Both the position numbers and the translations under genes were made by a program. A DNA stretch of 64,000 bases from the NCBI RefSeq assembly GCF_965204195.1, contig NZ_OZ241975.1, forward strand, positions 2,790,001 through 2,854,000, given 5' to 3'. The first letter of the stretch is position 1; every line of letters begins with the position of its first letter. The notes beneath the pieces were generated by a model, which worked only from the letters and a program-made list of their open reading frames with translations, did not search any database and was not told the DNA's origin. This DNA comes from Poriferisodalis sp965204195 (GTDB lineage Bacteria; Actinomycetota; Acidimicrobiia; Acidimicrobiales; Poriferisodalaceae). Shown here piece after piece: positions 1-8,307 of the stretch.

Positions 1-240
1 TTCCGGCTCCTGGGGCAGCAACCCCACCGACGATTCAGGCGCCAGCCTTGCGTCGCCGACATAGCCGTCGTCGATGCCGGCCATGATCCGCAGCAACGTG
101 GATTTGCCCGAGCCGTTGTGGCCGATCACGCCGATCTTTGCGCCCGGCAGGAACGCCAGTGTGACGTCGCGCAGAACCTCCCGGTCGGGCGGGTAGAAGC
201 GCCCGAGCTTGTGCAGCGTGTAGATGAACCCTGACTCCAT
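1..240 (-). CDS. ettA: EttA-type ABC-F ATPase, N-terminal fragment
   Basis: Only the first 80 codons lie in the window; the rest continues past position 1. The peptide starts MESGFIYTLHKLGRFYPP and has a complete Walker A (GHNGSGKST) followed by RIMAGID and a GLLPQEPE segment. This arrangement is typical of EttA, the ABC-F protein that binds the ribosomal E site and gates entry into elongation according to the ATP/ADP ratio. No membrane segment is present, as expected for this soluble class. The ATG at 240 fits the usual EttA N-terminus. The subfamily call rests on the N-terminus alone, so another ABC-F member remains possible. Confidence 0.85.
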   Translation of the reverse strand, partial: MESGFIYTLHKLGRFYPPDREVLRDVTLAFLPGAKIGVIGHNGSGKSTLLRIMAGIDDGYVGDARLAPESSVGLLPQEPE

Positions 241-289
241 CAGCGCATCGCCGTCAGCGCATTGCCGTCAACAGGTCACGAGCTGACGC

Positions 290-1003
290 TCATCGCAGCT
301 CGAAGCCGACGAGTGCTTCCAGCTCGCGCAGGGCCTCGTCGGGATCGGTCACCTTGATGGCCGCCATGCCCATCGCTGCGGCAGGCTTGCAGTTGATGCC
401 GAGGTCGTCGAGGTAGGCCGTGCGGGCCGGGTCGATGCCGAGCCGGTCACAGGCCAGCTCGTAGATGCGCGGATCGGGCTTGCGCAGTCCGACTACCGAC
501 GATTCGACCACCACGCCGAACAGCTTCATGACCTCGGCGATCGCCGCGGCGGTGTCGACATCCCGGGACATGCCGGCGCCGTGACCCGTCCTCACGTTGT
601 TGGTGATACAGCCCACCGGCAGGCGCGCCGCAAGGATCTCCAGCGCACGCACCATCCGCGGGCGCAGCCCGCCGCTGAGGCACGCCAGCACCTGCGTGCC
701 CGACATCTCGTGCCCCCAGTCGGCGGCCTCTGCTTCGAACAGCTCGGCGAACTCGTCGACGCTGACCTCGTTGCGCTCGAGTCGCGCCCACGCATTGGTG
801 TCGGGGTTGGTGGCGTTGATCTGCCGGATGGTGTCGCGCGGCACGCCGATGCGGTCTTCGTAGCGGTTGAACGCTTCGAATGGGCTCTCGGTGATGACAC
901 CGCCGAAGTCGAACAGCACGGCGTTCACGGTCGCCGAAGCGGACTGGCTGTTGCCTCCGGCGCGAGGCGATGGATCGGCTGTGCTAGCTGAGCCCTGGGA
1001 CAC
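290..1003 (-). CDS. HAD-superfamily hydrolase (subfamily IA)
   Basis: A 237-residue soluble protein with the HAD motifs in order: LFDFGGVIT near residue 30 with nucleophile Asp32, ITNN near 133-136, Lys175 in RKPDP, and the metal-binding pair Asp199-Asp200 in YLDDLG. The DFGG form of motif I, with Gly in place of the second Asp, is seen in HADs related to the N-terminal domain of soluble epoxide hydrolase and ACAD10, so dehalogenase or phosphatase activity cannot be assumed. The track start is a GTG at 1003; the first 25 residues are Ser/Ala-rich and a later start is possible. It lies divergently from the small Cys-rich gene at 1156. Confidence 0.8.
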   Translation of the reverse strand: MSQGSASTADPSPRAGGNSQSASATVNAVLFDFGGVITESPFEAFNRYEDRIGVPRDTIRQINATNPDTNAWARLERNEVSVDEFAELFEAEAADWGHEMSGTQVLACLSGGLRPRMVRALEILAARLPVGCITNNVRTGHGAGMSRDVDTAAAIAEVMKLFGVVVESSVVGLRKPDPRIYELACDRLGIDPARTAYLDDLGINCKPAAAMGMAAIKVTDPDEALRELEALVGFELR

Positions 1004-1052
1004 GGACCGGCACGTTATCCATGAGGCGGCCGGTCATCACCACAACGCGCCT

Positions 1053-1113
1053 ATCGCGCGATTAATGCACAGTAAATCGCGCGTAACGGGGAAGAAATCG
1101 CGCGCATCGCGCG
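1053..1113. promoter_or_regulatory. Four copies of ATCGCGCG in a divergent promoter region
   Basis: The octamer ATCGCGCG begins at 1053, 1076, 1097 and 1106. The intervals are 23, 21 and 9 bases, so the first three lie about two helical turns apart. The cluster is between the start of the HAD gene and the start of the gene at 1156. A regulator-binding array is an inference; chance is less likely because the flanking bases are A/T-rich and differ between copies. Confidence 0.4.
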
Positions 1114-1155
1114 AATATCCACCTTGAGCGCGCGAGCGTTCGCTAGGGTCCCGCC

Positions 1156-1434
1156 ATGGCTACGGACACCTCGGCGTCGTCATCGGAGATTTCCACGGAG
1201 ACCGTTGCACCCAAACGCAAGCGGTGGAAGAGCAGGGCAGTGTCGCGCACGGTGGACGCTGGCAATTCGGCCTATTGCGCCGTCTGCGATGAGCTCATCA
1301 AGTTCCGGGCGCGCATCCGTGCAGAGCAGATCATCTGCAACGTGTACGTCAAGAACCGCTGGGATCGCGTGGAGCACTACCACCCGGAGTGCTACGAGGA
1401 AGCTGGCGCCCCCTACGGCGAGCCCAAGGGTTGA
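1156..1434 (+). CDS. Small Cys/His zinc-ribbon-like protein, function unknown
   Basis: A 92-residue protein with a basic, Ser/Thr-rich N-terminal tail (about residues 1-35) and a compact domain holding YCAVC near residues 40-44, ICNVY, and HYHPEC near the C-terminus. The CxxC followed by HxxHPxC spacing suggests a single zinc site. The C-terminal part recalls PARP-type or HNH-like zinc fingers but the match is loose. The ATG at 1156 is preceded by GGGTCCCGCC, with no convincing ribosome-binding site. The basic tail plus zinc site would suit nucleic-acid binding; that is inference. It stands alone between divergent neighbours and has the repeated octamers upstream. Confidence 0.7.
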   Translation: MATDTSASSSEISTETVAPKRKRWKSRAVSRTVDAGNSAYCAVCDELIKFRARIRAEQIICNVYVKNRWDRVEHYHPECYEEAGAPYGEPKG

Positions 1435-1445
1435 ACCGGGCGCAG

Positions 1446-2237
1446 CTACAGCACCTGGCTCAAGAAGAGCTTGGTGCGTTCCTCTGCGGGCTCGGTGAAG
1501 AAGTGGTGAGGCGTGCCGACCTCCACGATCTCGCCTTCCTCCATGAAGATGATCCGATCGGCCACCTCACGTGCGAAGCCCATCTCGTGCGTCACAACCA
1601 TCATGGTCATGCCCGAGCGCGCCAGCTCCTCCATCACGTCGAGCACTTCCTTGATCATCTCGGGGTCGAGCGCCGAAGTGGGCTCGTCGAACAGCATGAC
1701 GCGCGGTTCCATTGCCAGCGCCCGCGCGATCGCCACGCGCTGCTGCTGACCGCCTGAGAGCTGGCCGGGGAACTTCTGCGCCTGCTCGGGGATGCCCACG
1801 CGCTCCAGCAGCGACTCGGCGAGTTCCTCTGCCTCGGGCCGTGACTTGCGGCGCACCCAGATCGGGGCCAGCGTGATGTTGTCCATCACGGTCAGGTGCG
1901 GGAACAGGTTGAACTGCTGGAAGACCATGCCCACTTCGGAGCGGATCTTCTCGATGTTGCGCAGGTCGTTGGTGAGCTCGATGCCGTCCACGATGATCTG
2001 ACCGTTCTGGTGAGCCTCCAGCCGGTTGATGCATCTGATCCACGTGCTCTTGCCCGACCCGGATGGCCCCAGCACGACGACGATCTCCTGCTCCTTGATC
2101 GTCGCGGTGATGCCGCTCAGGGCCTGGAAATCGCCGAACCACTTGTCGACGTCGCGGCACACGATCATGTCGTCGCGTGCCGCGAGCTCGTCGGACACCG
2201 CGATGGTGGCGTCACCGTGGGCCGGTTGCGTGCTCAT
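1446..2237 (-). CDS. aapP: General L-amino-acid ABC transporter, ATP-binding protein
   Basis: This 263-residue ATPase energises uptake by the AapJQM proteins encoded upstream on the same strand. Visible motifs are Walker A GPSGSGKS at 57-64, Q-loop VFQQFN near 105-110, signature LSGGQQQR at 160-167, Walker B MLFDEP at 181-186, D-loop SALD, and the H-loop His217 in THEMGFA. These match the polar-amino-acid (PAAT/GlnQ-like) subfamily. The ATG at 2237 is preceded by AAAGGGGAATCGACC, a good ribosome-binding site. It is the last gene of the operon, 96 bases after aapM. The Aap assignment comes from the four-gene context and the AapJ sequence. Confidence 0.93.
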   Translation of the reverse strand: MSTQPAHGDATIAVSDELAARDDMIVCRDVDKWFGDFQALSGITATIKEQEIVVVLGPSGSGKSTWIRCINRLEAHQNGQIIVDGIELTNDLRNIEKIRSEVGMVFQQFNLFPHLTVMDNITLAPIWVRRKSRPEAEELAESLLERVGIPEQAQKFPGQLSGGQQQRVAIARALAMEPRVMLFDEPTSALDPEMIKEVLDVMEELARSGMTMMVVTHEMGFAREVADRIIFMEEGEIVEVGTPHHFFTEPAEERTKLFLSQVL

Positions 2238-2333
2238 GGTCGATTCCCCTTTGTCTGCGACACCGTTCCCCCGCTCTTGTTCACTCCGCTCACGGGCCGC
2301 TCGGGCTACGGCTTCGCCTCCGGCCGTTCCCGC

Positions 2334-4370
2334 TCATCGCTGGCCCAATCCGACACGTCGTTCGAGCCGCTGGCTGTACTTCGACATCGCGAACGCCACC
2401 ACCCAGTACACAACCGAGATGAACAGCAGCCCCTCGCGCCGCACTCCCAAGAATTGCGACTGATTCGGTACCACCGAATTGGCCATCCGCAGGAAGTCGA
2501 ACAGCCCGATGATGGCGAGCAGCGAAGTCTCCTTGAACGTGGCGATCACCTGACCCACCAGCGGCGGGATGGACACCCGCAACGACTGGGGCAGCACGAT
2601 GAAACCCGTGCGCTGGGTGGTGGTCAGCCCGACGGCGTCGGCGGCTTCGTACTGCCCGCGGCGGATCGACTGCAACCCGCCGCGCACGTTCTCGGCCAGA
2701 TACGCCGCCGAGAACAACGTGTAGCCCAGGATCGCGGCAGCCAATTCTGCGATCTCCATGCCGTCGGGCAGGAACAGCGGCAGCACGACTGAGAAGAACA
2801 GCAGCAGCGTGATGAGCGGGACGCCGCGGATCACCTCGATGTAGACCGTCGAGAGCACCCGGAAGATCGGCTGGCGCGAGGTGCGGGCCAGTGCCAGCAG
2901 CACGCCGATCGGGAACGACAGCATGATCGTCAGCACTGAGACCAGCAGCGTGAGGCTGAACCCCCCGATGAACATGTCGGTAGGCACTTCGATGGTCGAG
3001 GGCGCATTGATGACGGTTGCGCCGTAGAAGACCAGCAGCACCACGAACAGCCACGCACCCACCAGCCTGCGTCGCTGAGCGGCCACGCCAGCGAAGTTGG
3101 GCGCCAGCAGCCCTGCCACTGCCAGGAGCAGGAAGGCGATGCGTGCAACCTGCAGCATCGAGTACCAGCCGAAGAATGCCGAAACCCAGTGGAACGCAGC
3201 CAGCAGCAGCAGGCCGATCGCCGCCAGGCGCCCCACCTCGCCGGCGTCGCTGCGCGTCAGCCACCACAGCACCGCCGACCCTGCCACTGCGAAGGCCAGC
3301 CCCAGCGGCAGCATCGTCGTCCACACGTGGGCATAGTCGATCTCGGGATCGCGCATGACCACCCAGTAGAGGAAGAAGGGGCTCAGCACCCACGCCAAGT
3401 TGACGATGGTCCGGGTCTTCGCCAATGAGCCGCGCGGCAATTCCGTCTCCGCGGCGGCGTCGGCCCCGCCGTCGGGCTGATCGACGCCGCCACCGCCAGC
3501 GCTATTGCCGCCGCCAGCGCCTGCTTGTGCCGAGGCGATGGCCCGCGTGCGTGCGAATCGGCCGATCCCGTAGCTGCACACCAGCAACAGCCACATGGCC
3601 GTCCACGGCACGCGCGTGCTCATCGCCACAAGCTCGCCGGGCTCTGCGATGAACTCGCCGTCGGCGAATCCGTAGTGCCCGTAGCGAAGCACCCAGGTGG
3701 ACGCCACCAGCAGGGCCGGCAGACCGAAGACGAACCAGGCCACCCCGATCTCGATTGTGCGGCGGCTCAGATCATCGAAGCGCAGCCACAGCATCGCACC
3801 GAGCGCGAACAGCACGAGCGCGACGGCCCACCACACCCATCGATCCGCCATCGCGGCAGCGAAGGACTCGCGCACTAGCTCACCGGCGTCGTCGCGCACC
3901 GTCTCGCCGGCTGAGTCGGTGAGCACGCTGGATTCGCGTATCAGCACGCCGGCGGCAACGAGGGCGCCCCCCGACATCAACCAGCCCATCAACCGCTTCA
4001 GCGTCACCCCGCCCCAGCGGGCCCAGATGCCTGCACTCAGCCCCGCGAGCACCATGACGATGCCCACCGTGACCCACACGCGGACGTACTGGTGCTCGGG
4101 ATAGGCCTGGGTGAACAGGAGTCGCAGGTTGGTGCGTACCGCAATCCACGAGCGCTCCTCGCTGAACATGAAGTTCAGCAAGCCGCGGTAGGCGAACAGC
4201 GCAACGAGGATCGCGAAGACGGTGAGGATCGAGTTGCGAGCGTTGGGGAAGAGGTTCTCGCGGATCCAGCGGCCCGGCGGAAGGCTCGGCCGGTCAGGCG
4301 GACTCGCCGCGGGGCCGACGGGCTCGGCCGCCAGAGCGGTCGGCGCGGCGGGCAGCATCGGATCGGTCAC
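2334..4370 (-). CDS. aapM: General L-amino-acid ABC transporter, permease (enlarged AapM-like)
   Basis: A 678-residue inner-membrane permease. The C-terminal third (from about 450) is the usual PAAT permease unit with the EAA loop EAADAVGLTTTQRTG, which docks on the ATPase. The N-terminal WIRENLFPNARNSILT segment is typical of AapM. Between them lie some 300 extra residues with several predicted membrane spans and a Gly-rich cytosolic or periplasmic linker near 285-310. Rhizobial AapM is roughly 380 residues, so this protein is strikingly long. The GTG start at 4370 is one base after the TGA of aapQ, implying coupled translation. Role in the complex is well supported; the role of the insertion is unknown. 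Confidence 0.88.
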   Translation of the reverse strand: MTDPMLPAAPTALAAEPVGPAASPPDRPSLPPGRWIRENLFPNARNSILTVFAILVALFAYRGLLNFMFSEERSWIAVRTNLRLLFTQAYPEHQYVRVWVTVGIVMVLAGLSAGIWARWGGVTLKRLMGWLMSGGALVAAGVLIRESSVLTDSAGETVRDDAGELVRESFAAAMADRWVWWAVALVLFALGAMLWLRFDDLSRRTIEIGVAWFVFGLPALLVASTWVLRYGHYGFADGEFIAEPGELVAMSTRVPWTAMWLLLVCSYGIGRFARTRAIASAQAGAGGGNSAGGGGVDQPDGGADAAAETELPRGSLAKTRTIVNLAWVLSPFFLYWVVMRDPEIDYAHVWTTMLPLGLAFAVAGSAVLWWLTRSDAGEVGRLAAIGLLLLAAFHWVSAFFGWYSMLQVARIAFLLLAVAGLLAPNFAGVAAQRRRLVGAWLFVVLLVFYGATVINAPSTIEVPTDMFIGGFSLTLLVSVLTIMLSFPIGVLLALARTSRQPIFRVLSTVYIEVIRGVPLITLLLFFSVVLPLFLPDGMEIAELAAAILGYTLFSAAYLAENVRGGLQSIRRGQYEAADAVGLTTTQRTGFIVLPQSLRVSIPPLVGQVIATFKETSLLAIIGLFDFLRMANSVVPNQSQFLGVRREGLLFISVVYWVVAFAMSKYSQRLERRVGLGQR

Positions 4371-4371
4371 G

Positions 4372-5916
4372 TCAACGCTCCACGATCCGCAGCCGGATAT
4401 TGAAGAAGTTGACGACGGCAGAGATCGTCAGCGAGCAGGCGAGGTAGAACAGCATCCACACCGCCATGACCTGCAGCGTTTTGCCGGTCTGGTTGTAGAC
4501 GGTCTGGCCGATCTGCACGAGATCGCTGTAGCCCACGGCGATTGCCAGCGAGGTGTTCTTGGTGAGGTTCAGGTACTGGTTGCCCACCGGCGGCAGGATC
4601 ACCCGCAGTGCCTGGGGCAGGATCACCCGCCGAAGCGCCGTCGAGCGCCGCAGGCCCACCGCCTGGGCAGCTTCGCTCTGGCCCTTGGGCACTGCCAAGA
4701 TGCCGCCGCGCACGATCTCGGCGATGAACGCCGCTGTGTAGAACACCACGCCGAAGTAGACGGCTGCAAAGCCGATAGGCAGGTTCAAGCCGGCAGGCCC
4801 GTAGTTGGGGAAATTGCCCGGTTGCACGATGTCGGGCCGCATCGCATCGATCGGCGGACCAGTCCGGCCGTTTCCGAACTTGTCTGCGAGCACGCCAAGG
4901 CCGTCGCTCGATGAGTTGACGATCCAGCTCGACAGCCCGGGCCACAGCACGGCTACAAAGAGCACCACGATCACTGCAGCCACGACGGCGAAGATCATGC
5001 GGAACCAGTCGTCGTCGGTGAGGCGCATGAGGCCAGCCGGCGTGCGGTGCCGAGCAAGGAAGCGGCGTATCCACCACACCGCCACACCTGCGGCGACCAG
5101 TGCGGCGGCGACCTGCACAGCCCCCTGCGGGATCGAGCCGACTGCGTCCGACAGGCCGCCGAAGATGCTGCCCAACCAACCGAAGATGGGGTGCACCCAC
5201 CACCCCACGATGGCGAAGACTGCGACGATGCCGGTCGCCCACGCGCCCGCATTGGTCTGCACCCCGGTCTGCTCGCGTCTGGCCGCCAGCCGCCGGAAGA
5301 CGACGCGCGCAATCACGCCGCCGATCAGCATCACGACCGCCCACTGGTAGAAGCCGTCGGCGACGAAGACACGCGGAATCGACAGGCCCTTGTTGGACAG
5401 GTGGATCCAGCCGGGGATCGGCCCCATGTCGAACGAGACATTCGGCAGCGATGCCAGCACTGCGGCATACACCAAGATCTGCACGAGCAGCGGAATGTTG
5501 CGCAACGCCTCCACGAACACACCTGCCAGGCGGCGCAGCGGCCAGTTGGAGGACAGCCGCGCCAAGCCCACCAGTACGCCGATGACCGACGCGAGCGCGA
5601 TGCCCGCAGCCGCCATCCGGATGGTGTTCACCATGCCGACCCAGAGCGCGCGGCCGCCCGAGTCGGGGTTGGTGTCGATCCCCCAGCCGACCTTGATGCC
5701 GATGTGGTCGGAGATGAAGTCGAAGTCGATGTTGGCGCCGCGGGCTCGCAGGCTGTCCCCCGCCTCGGTGGCGAGGAACCACAATGCAGCCAAGACGAGA
5801 ATGAGCGTGCCGACCTGCGCGATCCAACGCACAACCGTCGCGTCCCGGTAGAACGGCGGACGGGTTCCCAGCGTGCTCAGGGAGGCGTCACGGTCCGATG
5901 CTCGGGGGTCGCTCAC
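4372..5916 (-). CDS. aapQ: General L-amino-acid ABC transporter, permease (AapQ-like)
   Basis: A 514-residue permease partner of AapM. A first membrane span (about 32-50) precedes a periplasmic segment with IDFDFISDHIGIKVGW, then a span block with VGLARLSSNWPLRRL. A large central insertion (about 165-340) holds extra hydrophobic spans. The C-terminal unit carries the EAA loop EAAQAVGLRRSTALRR followed by LPQALRVILPP and NQYLNLTKNTSLA, typical of PAAT permeases. Rhizobial AapQ is about 400 residues, so this one is also extended. The GTG at 5916 is taken as the start. It lies between the hairpin downstream of aapJ and aapM, in the order expected for aapJQMP. Confidence 0.9.
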   Translation of the reverse strand: MSDPRASDRDASLSTLGTRPPFYRDATVVRWIAQVGTLILVLAALWFLATEAGDSLRARGANIDFDFISDHIGIKVGWGIDTNPDSGGRALWVGMVNTIRMAAAGIALASVIGVLVGLARLSSNWPLRRLAGVFVEALRNIPLLVQILVYAAVLASLPNVSFDMGPIPGWIHLSNKGLSIPRVFVADGFYQWAVVMLIGGVIARVVFRRLAARREQTGVQTNAGAWATGIVAVFAIVGWWVHPIFGWLGSIFGGLSDAVGSIPQGAVQVAAALVAAGVAVWWIRRFLARHRTPAGLMRLTDDDWFRMIFAVVAAVIVVLFVAVLWPGLSSWIVNSSSDGLGVLADKFGNGRTGPPIDAMRPDIVQPGNFPNYGPAGLNLPIGFAAVYFGVVFYTAAFIAEIVRGGILAVPKGQSEAAQAVGLRRSTALRRVILPQALRVILPPVGNQYLNLTKNTSLAIAVGYSDLVQIGQTVYNQTGKTLQVMAVWMLFYLACSLTISAVVNFFNIRLRIVER

Positions 5917-6003
5917 CGCAGGTCACCCTACGCGACGAGGTCGTATGCACCGGGCTATTGCATCGAGACATGCAGAGGTCGGCTTCCCGCGCCGAGACGC
6001 GCA

Positions 6004-6035
6004 ACGGCCCCCGATCCGGTCGGATCGGGGGCCGT
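6004..6035 (-). terminator. Strong intercistronic hairpin after aapJ
   Basis: A perfect 14-base-pair stem (6004-6017 with 6022-6035) with a four-base loop lies 60 bases downstream of the aapJ stop and before aapQ. Only two T residues follow in the minus direction, so it is not a textbook intrinsic terminator. In ABC operons such hairpins often protect the binding-protein message or terminate part of the transcripts, giving excess binding protein over permease. That role is inferred from position. Confidence 0.6.
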
Positions 6036-6095
6036 GCCAGTTGCAGTGATCACTCACCTGCCGGGCCGGGTCGCACCCAGCCGGCAGGCATGCGA

Positions 6096-7265
6096 TCAGC
6101 GAGCAGGCGGTGCGTAGATGAGGCCGCCCGCAGTCCAGCGCGCGTTCGCTGAGCCGTCACGGCTCAGGCCAACGGGGCCAAGGTTGCGGGTGTAGATCTC
6201 GTCGTAGTTCCCGACCTGGCTGATCACGTTGTAGAACGCGTCGGCCGACAGGCCCATCTTGGTCTGCAGCTCACCCTCGCCGCCGAGCATGCGGACTGCC
6301 TCGGCATCGAGGTCGCCGCTGCCCATCATCGAGTCGATGTTGGCCGAGGTGATGCCCTTCTCATCAGCGATGATCGTGGCGTACACGGTCCAGTTCACGA
6401 CGTCGCCGAAGGTTGACTGGTTCTGCGGGTAGACCGGACCCAGCGGCTCCTTCGAGATCGGCGTCGGCGGGAAGATCACCCAGTTCTGATCACCCTCCTG
6501 CTTCACCTTCCGGCCCACAAGCGCAGAGCCGTCGGTGGTCACCGCATCGCACGCACCGGAGATGAAGTTCTCGGTGACGATGTCGAAGTCCTCGAAGGTG
6601 GACAGCGTGATCTCAATGCCGGCTGCATCGGCCGCATCGGCGATGTTCTTCTCAGTGGTGGTACCGGCGTTGGTGCACACCGTGGCGCCATCGAGATCCG
6701 ACACTGTCGACGTTCCCGAGAAGCCATCGTCGGCGCGAGCCATGATCTGCTGGCCGTCGTAGTAGGTGGTCGGCCCGAAGTCGAGCACCAGGTCGGTGTC
6801 GCGGCTCTGAGTCCAGGTGGTGTTGCGCACCAGCAGGTCGATGTCGCCAGCCTCCAGCGAGGTGAAGCGTTCTGCCGCCGTGAGCGGCACGAAGTTGACC
6901 GCGTCGGCATCACCCAGAATCGCTGCGGCTACTGCGCGGCAGTAGTCGGCGTCGAAGCCGGTCGTACTGCCATCAGGCTGCGTCTCTGAGAAGGCCACTG
7001 CCGAACCGCTGACACCGCAGTTGAGGGTGCCGCGGTCTTGGACGACCGCGAGCAGGTCGCCGGTGTCCTGCGTCATGGCGACTTCGGCTTCCGGTTCCTC
7101 GGCCGCTGCTTCTGCTTCGGTCGTGGCCGCTGGCTCGTCGCCGTCGACATCCTGATCGTCGCCATCGCCGGAACCGCATGCGGCGACCACCAACGCGATG
7201 GCCATCAGCACACCGCCGAGCCGCAACGCAGACCGTCGAGAAATCGGCGCTATTCGTCTCTTCAT
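6096..7265 (-). CDS. aapJ: General L-amino-acid-binding lipoprotein
   Basis: A 389-residue extracytoplasmic solute-binding protein. The N-terminus has a twin-Arg stretch (SRRSALRLGG, residues 9-18), a hydrophobic core and a lipobox ending at Cys30 (VVAAC), so it is probably a membrane-anchored lipoprotein, possibly exported by Tat. An acidic Ala/Glu-rich linker follows. The mature part matches AapJ: CGVSGSAVAFSE, GFDADYCRAVAAA, LVRNTTWTQSRD, TTYYDGQ, ISKEPLGP and a C-terminal NVISQVGNYDEIYTRNLG. I chose ATG 7265 because GGAGGG lies ten bases upstream; the frame stays open further upstream only as a shadow. First gene of the operon. Confidence 0.95.
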   Translation of the reverse strand: MKRRIAPISRRSALRLGGVLMAIALVVAACGSGDGDDQDVDGDEPAATTEAEAAAEEPEAEVAMTQDTGDLLAVVQDRGTLNCGVSGSAVAFSETQPDGSTTGFDADYCRAVAAAILGDADAVNFVPLTAAERFTSLEAGDIDLLVRNTTWTQSRDTDLVLDFGPTTYYDGQQIMARADDGFSGTSTVSDLDGATVCTNAGTTTEKNIADAADAAGIEITLSTFEDFDIVTENFISGACDAVTTDGSALVGRKVKQEGDQNWVIFPPTPISKEPLGPVYPQNQSTFGDVVNWTVYATIIADEKGITSANIDSMMGSGDLDAEAVRMLGGEGELQTKMGLSADAFYNVISQVGNYDEIYTRNLGPVGLSRDGSANARWTAGGLIYAPPAR

Positions 7266-7482
7266 AGAGAACATTCCCTCCATCGGTTGTTCTTGACCCA
7301 GGCGCGCGACGCGCGGTGTCGCATTCCGCCGCACCTGATGAACCGCGAGGCTACCCGTGCCGATGTGCGGCCCCGACACCTTGTGCGCAGAAAGGCAGCA
7401 TTCGTCGGAGGCATACTTGGATGAGTCGTGTCGAACTCGTTGCCTGGGTGTTGCAGGCACATCCACAGGGCACACTTGACCG
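7266..7482. promoter_or_regulatory. Divergent intergenic region, aapJ / cysQ
   Basis: These 217 bases separate two divergent genes and should hold promoters for both. A ribosome-binding site for aapJ (minus-strand GGAGGG, 7277-7282) is clear. A short self-complementary GC stretch (GCGCGCGACGCGCG, around 7300-7315) lies just upstream of it. I see no confident -10/-35 pairs and no coding potential. Confidence 0.4.
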
Positions 7483-8250
7483 ATGGCCCAACCCGACGAC
7501 CACGCTCTTGCCGCGAGCGTGGCCACCGAGACTGGGGCTCTGCTGGTTGAGGTCCGCGATCGGCTCTTCAGTTCAGGGGCTGGGACCTGGGAGGTCCGTG
7601 ACACGGGCGATTCCGAGGCCCACCGGCACATCGTGAATCGACTGGCCGAAGCACGGCCTGATGACGCCGTCCTGTCCGAGGAAGGTCGCGACGATCTCGC
7701 TCGCCTGACCGCGGACCGGGTCTGGATCGTGGACCCCTTGGATGGAACGCGCGAATATTCCGAACCCGGTCGCTCGGACTGGGCGGTGCATGTCGCGCTG
7801 GTCGAGAACGGTGTGCCCACTGCCGGCGCCGTGGCGCTGCCGGCGGTCGGGCAGACGCTGTGCACCGACCCCGAACCGCTGTTGCCGGCGCCGCACAACG
7901 GGCAGCCCCGCCTGGTCGTCAGCAGGTCGCGCCCGCCGGCGGCGGCGGTCATCATCGCCCAAGCGCTCGATGCTGAGCTGATGACGCTCGGCTCTGCGGG
8001 TGCCAAGGCCATGGCCGTGGTGCTCGGCATGGCTGACATCTACGCCCATTCGGGAGGCCAATTCGAGTGGGACAACTGCGCGCCGGTGGCGGTGGCCCGC
8101 GCAGCCGGACTGCACGCCAGTCGCTGCGACGGATCGGAACTCGAATACAACTTCGCCGACCCGTGGCTGCCCGATCTGCTCATCTGCCGCCCCGAACTCG
8201 CCGCCGATGCCCTCGAGGCGCTGCGGCAGGTGATAGAGGGCGAAGCCTGA
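7483..8250 (+). CDS. cysQ: CysQ-like 3'(2'),5'-bisphosphate nucleotidase / inositol-phosphatase family
   Basis: A 255-residue cytosolic Mg2+-dependent phosphatase. The family metal site is visible: EEGRDD at 66-71, DPLDGTREY at 84-92, and the late WDNCAPVAVARAAG motif near residues 194-206. Family members hydrolyse 3'-phosphoadenosine 5'-phosphate (recycling the by-product of sulfate assimilation) or inositol monophosphate. The DGTREYSEPGRSDWAVHVAL stretch is closer to CysQ than to SuhB. ATG at 7483. It is transcribed away from aapJ and followed 57 bases later by a crotonase. Substrate specificity is not settled from sequence. Confidence 0.85.
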   Translation: MAQPDDHALAASVATETGALLVEVRDRLFSSGAGTWEVRDTGDSEAHRHIVNRLAEARPDDAVLSEEGRDDLARLTADRVWIVDPLDGTREYSEPGRSDWAVHVALVENGVPTAGAVALPAVGQTLCTDPEPLLPAPHNGQPRLVVSRSRPPAAAVIIAQALDAELMTLGSAGAKAMAVVLGMADIYAHSGGQFEWDNCAPVAVARAAGLHASRCDGSELEYNFADPWLPDLLICRPELAADALEALRQVIEGEA

Positions 8251-8307
8251 GATCACCCGTCAAACACAGCATCGAGGACGAGGCTTGAGAACCGCCGAGG
8301 GGGACAC

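Noticed and set aside
7266..8039. Upstream extension of the aapJ frame by about 258 codons
   Set aside because: It is antisense to cysQ, has no ribosome-binding site, and the lipoprotein signal at ATG 7265 with GGAGGG ten bases upstream marks the real start.
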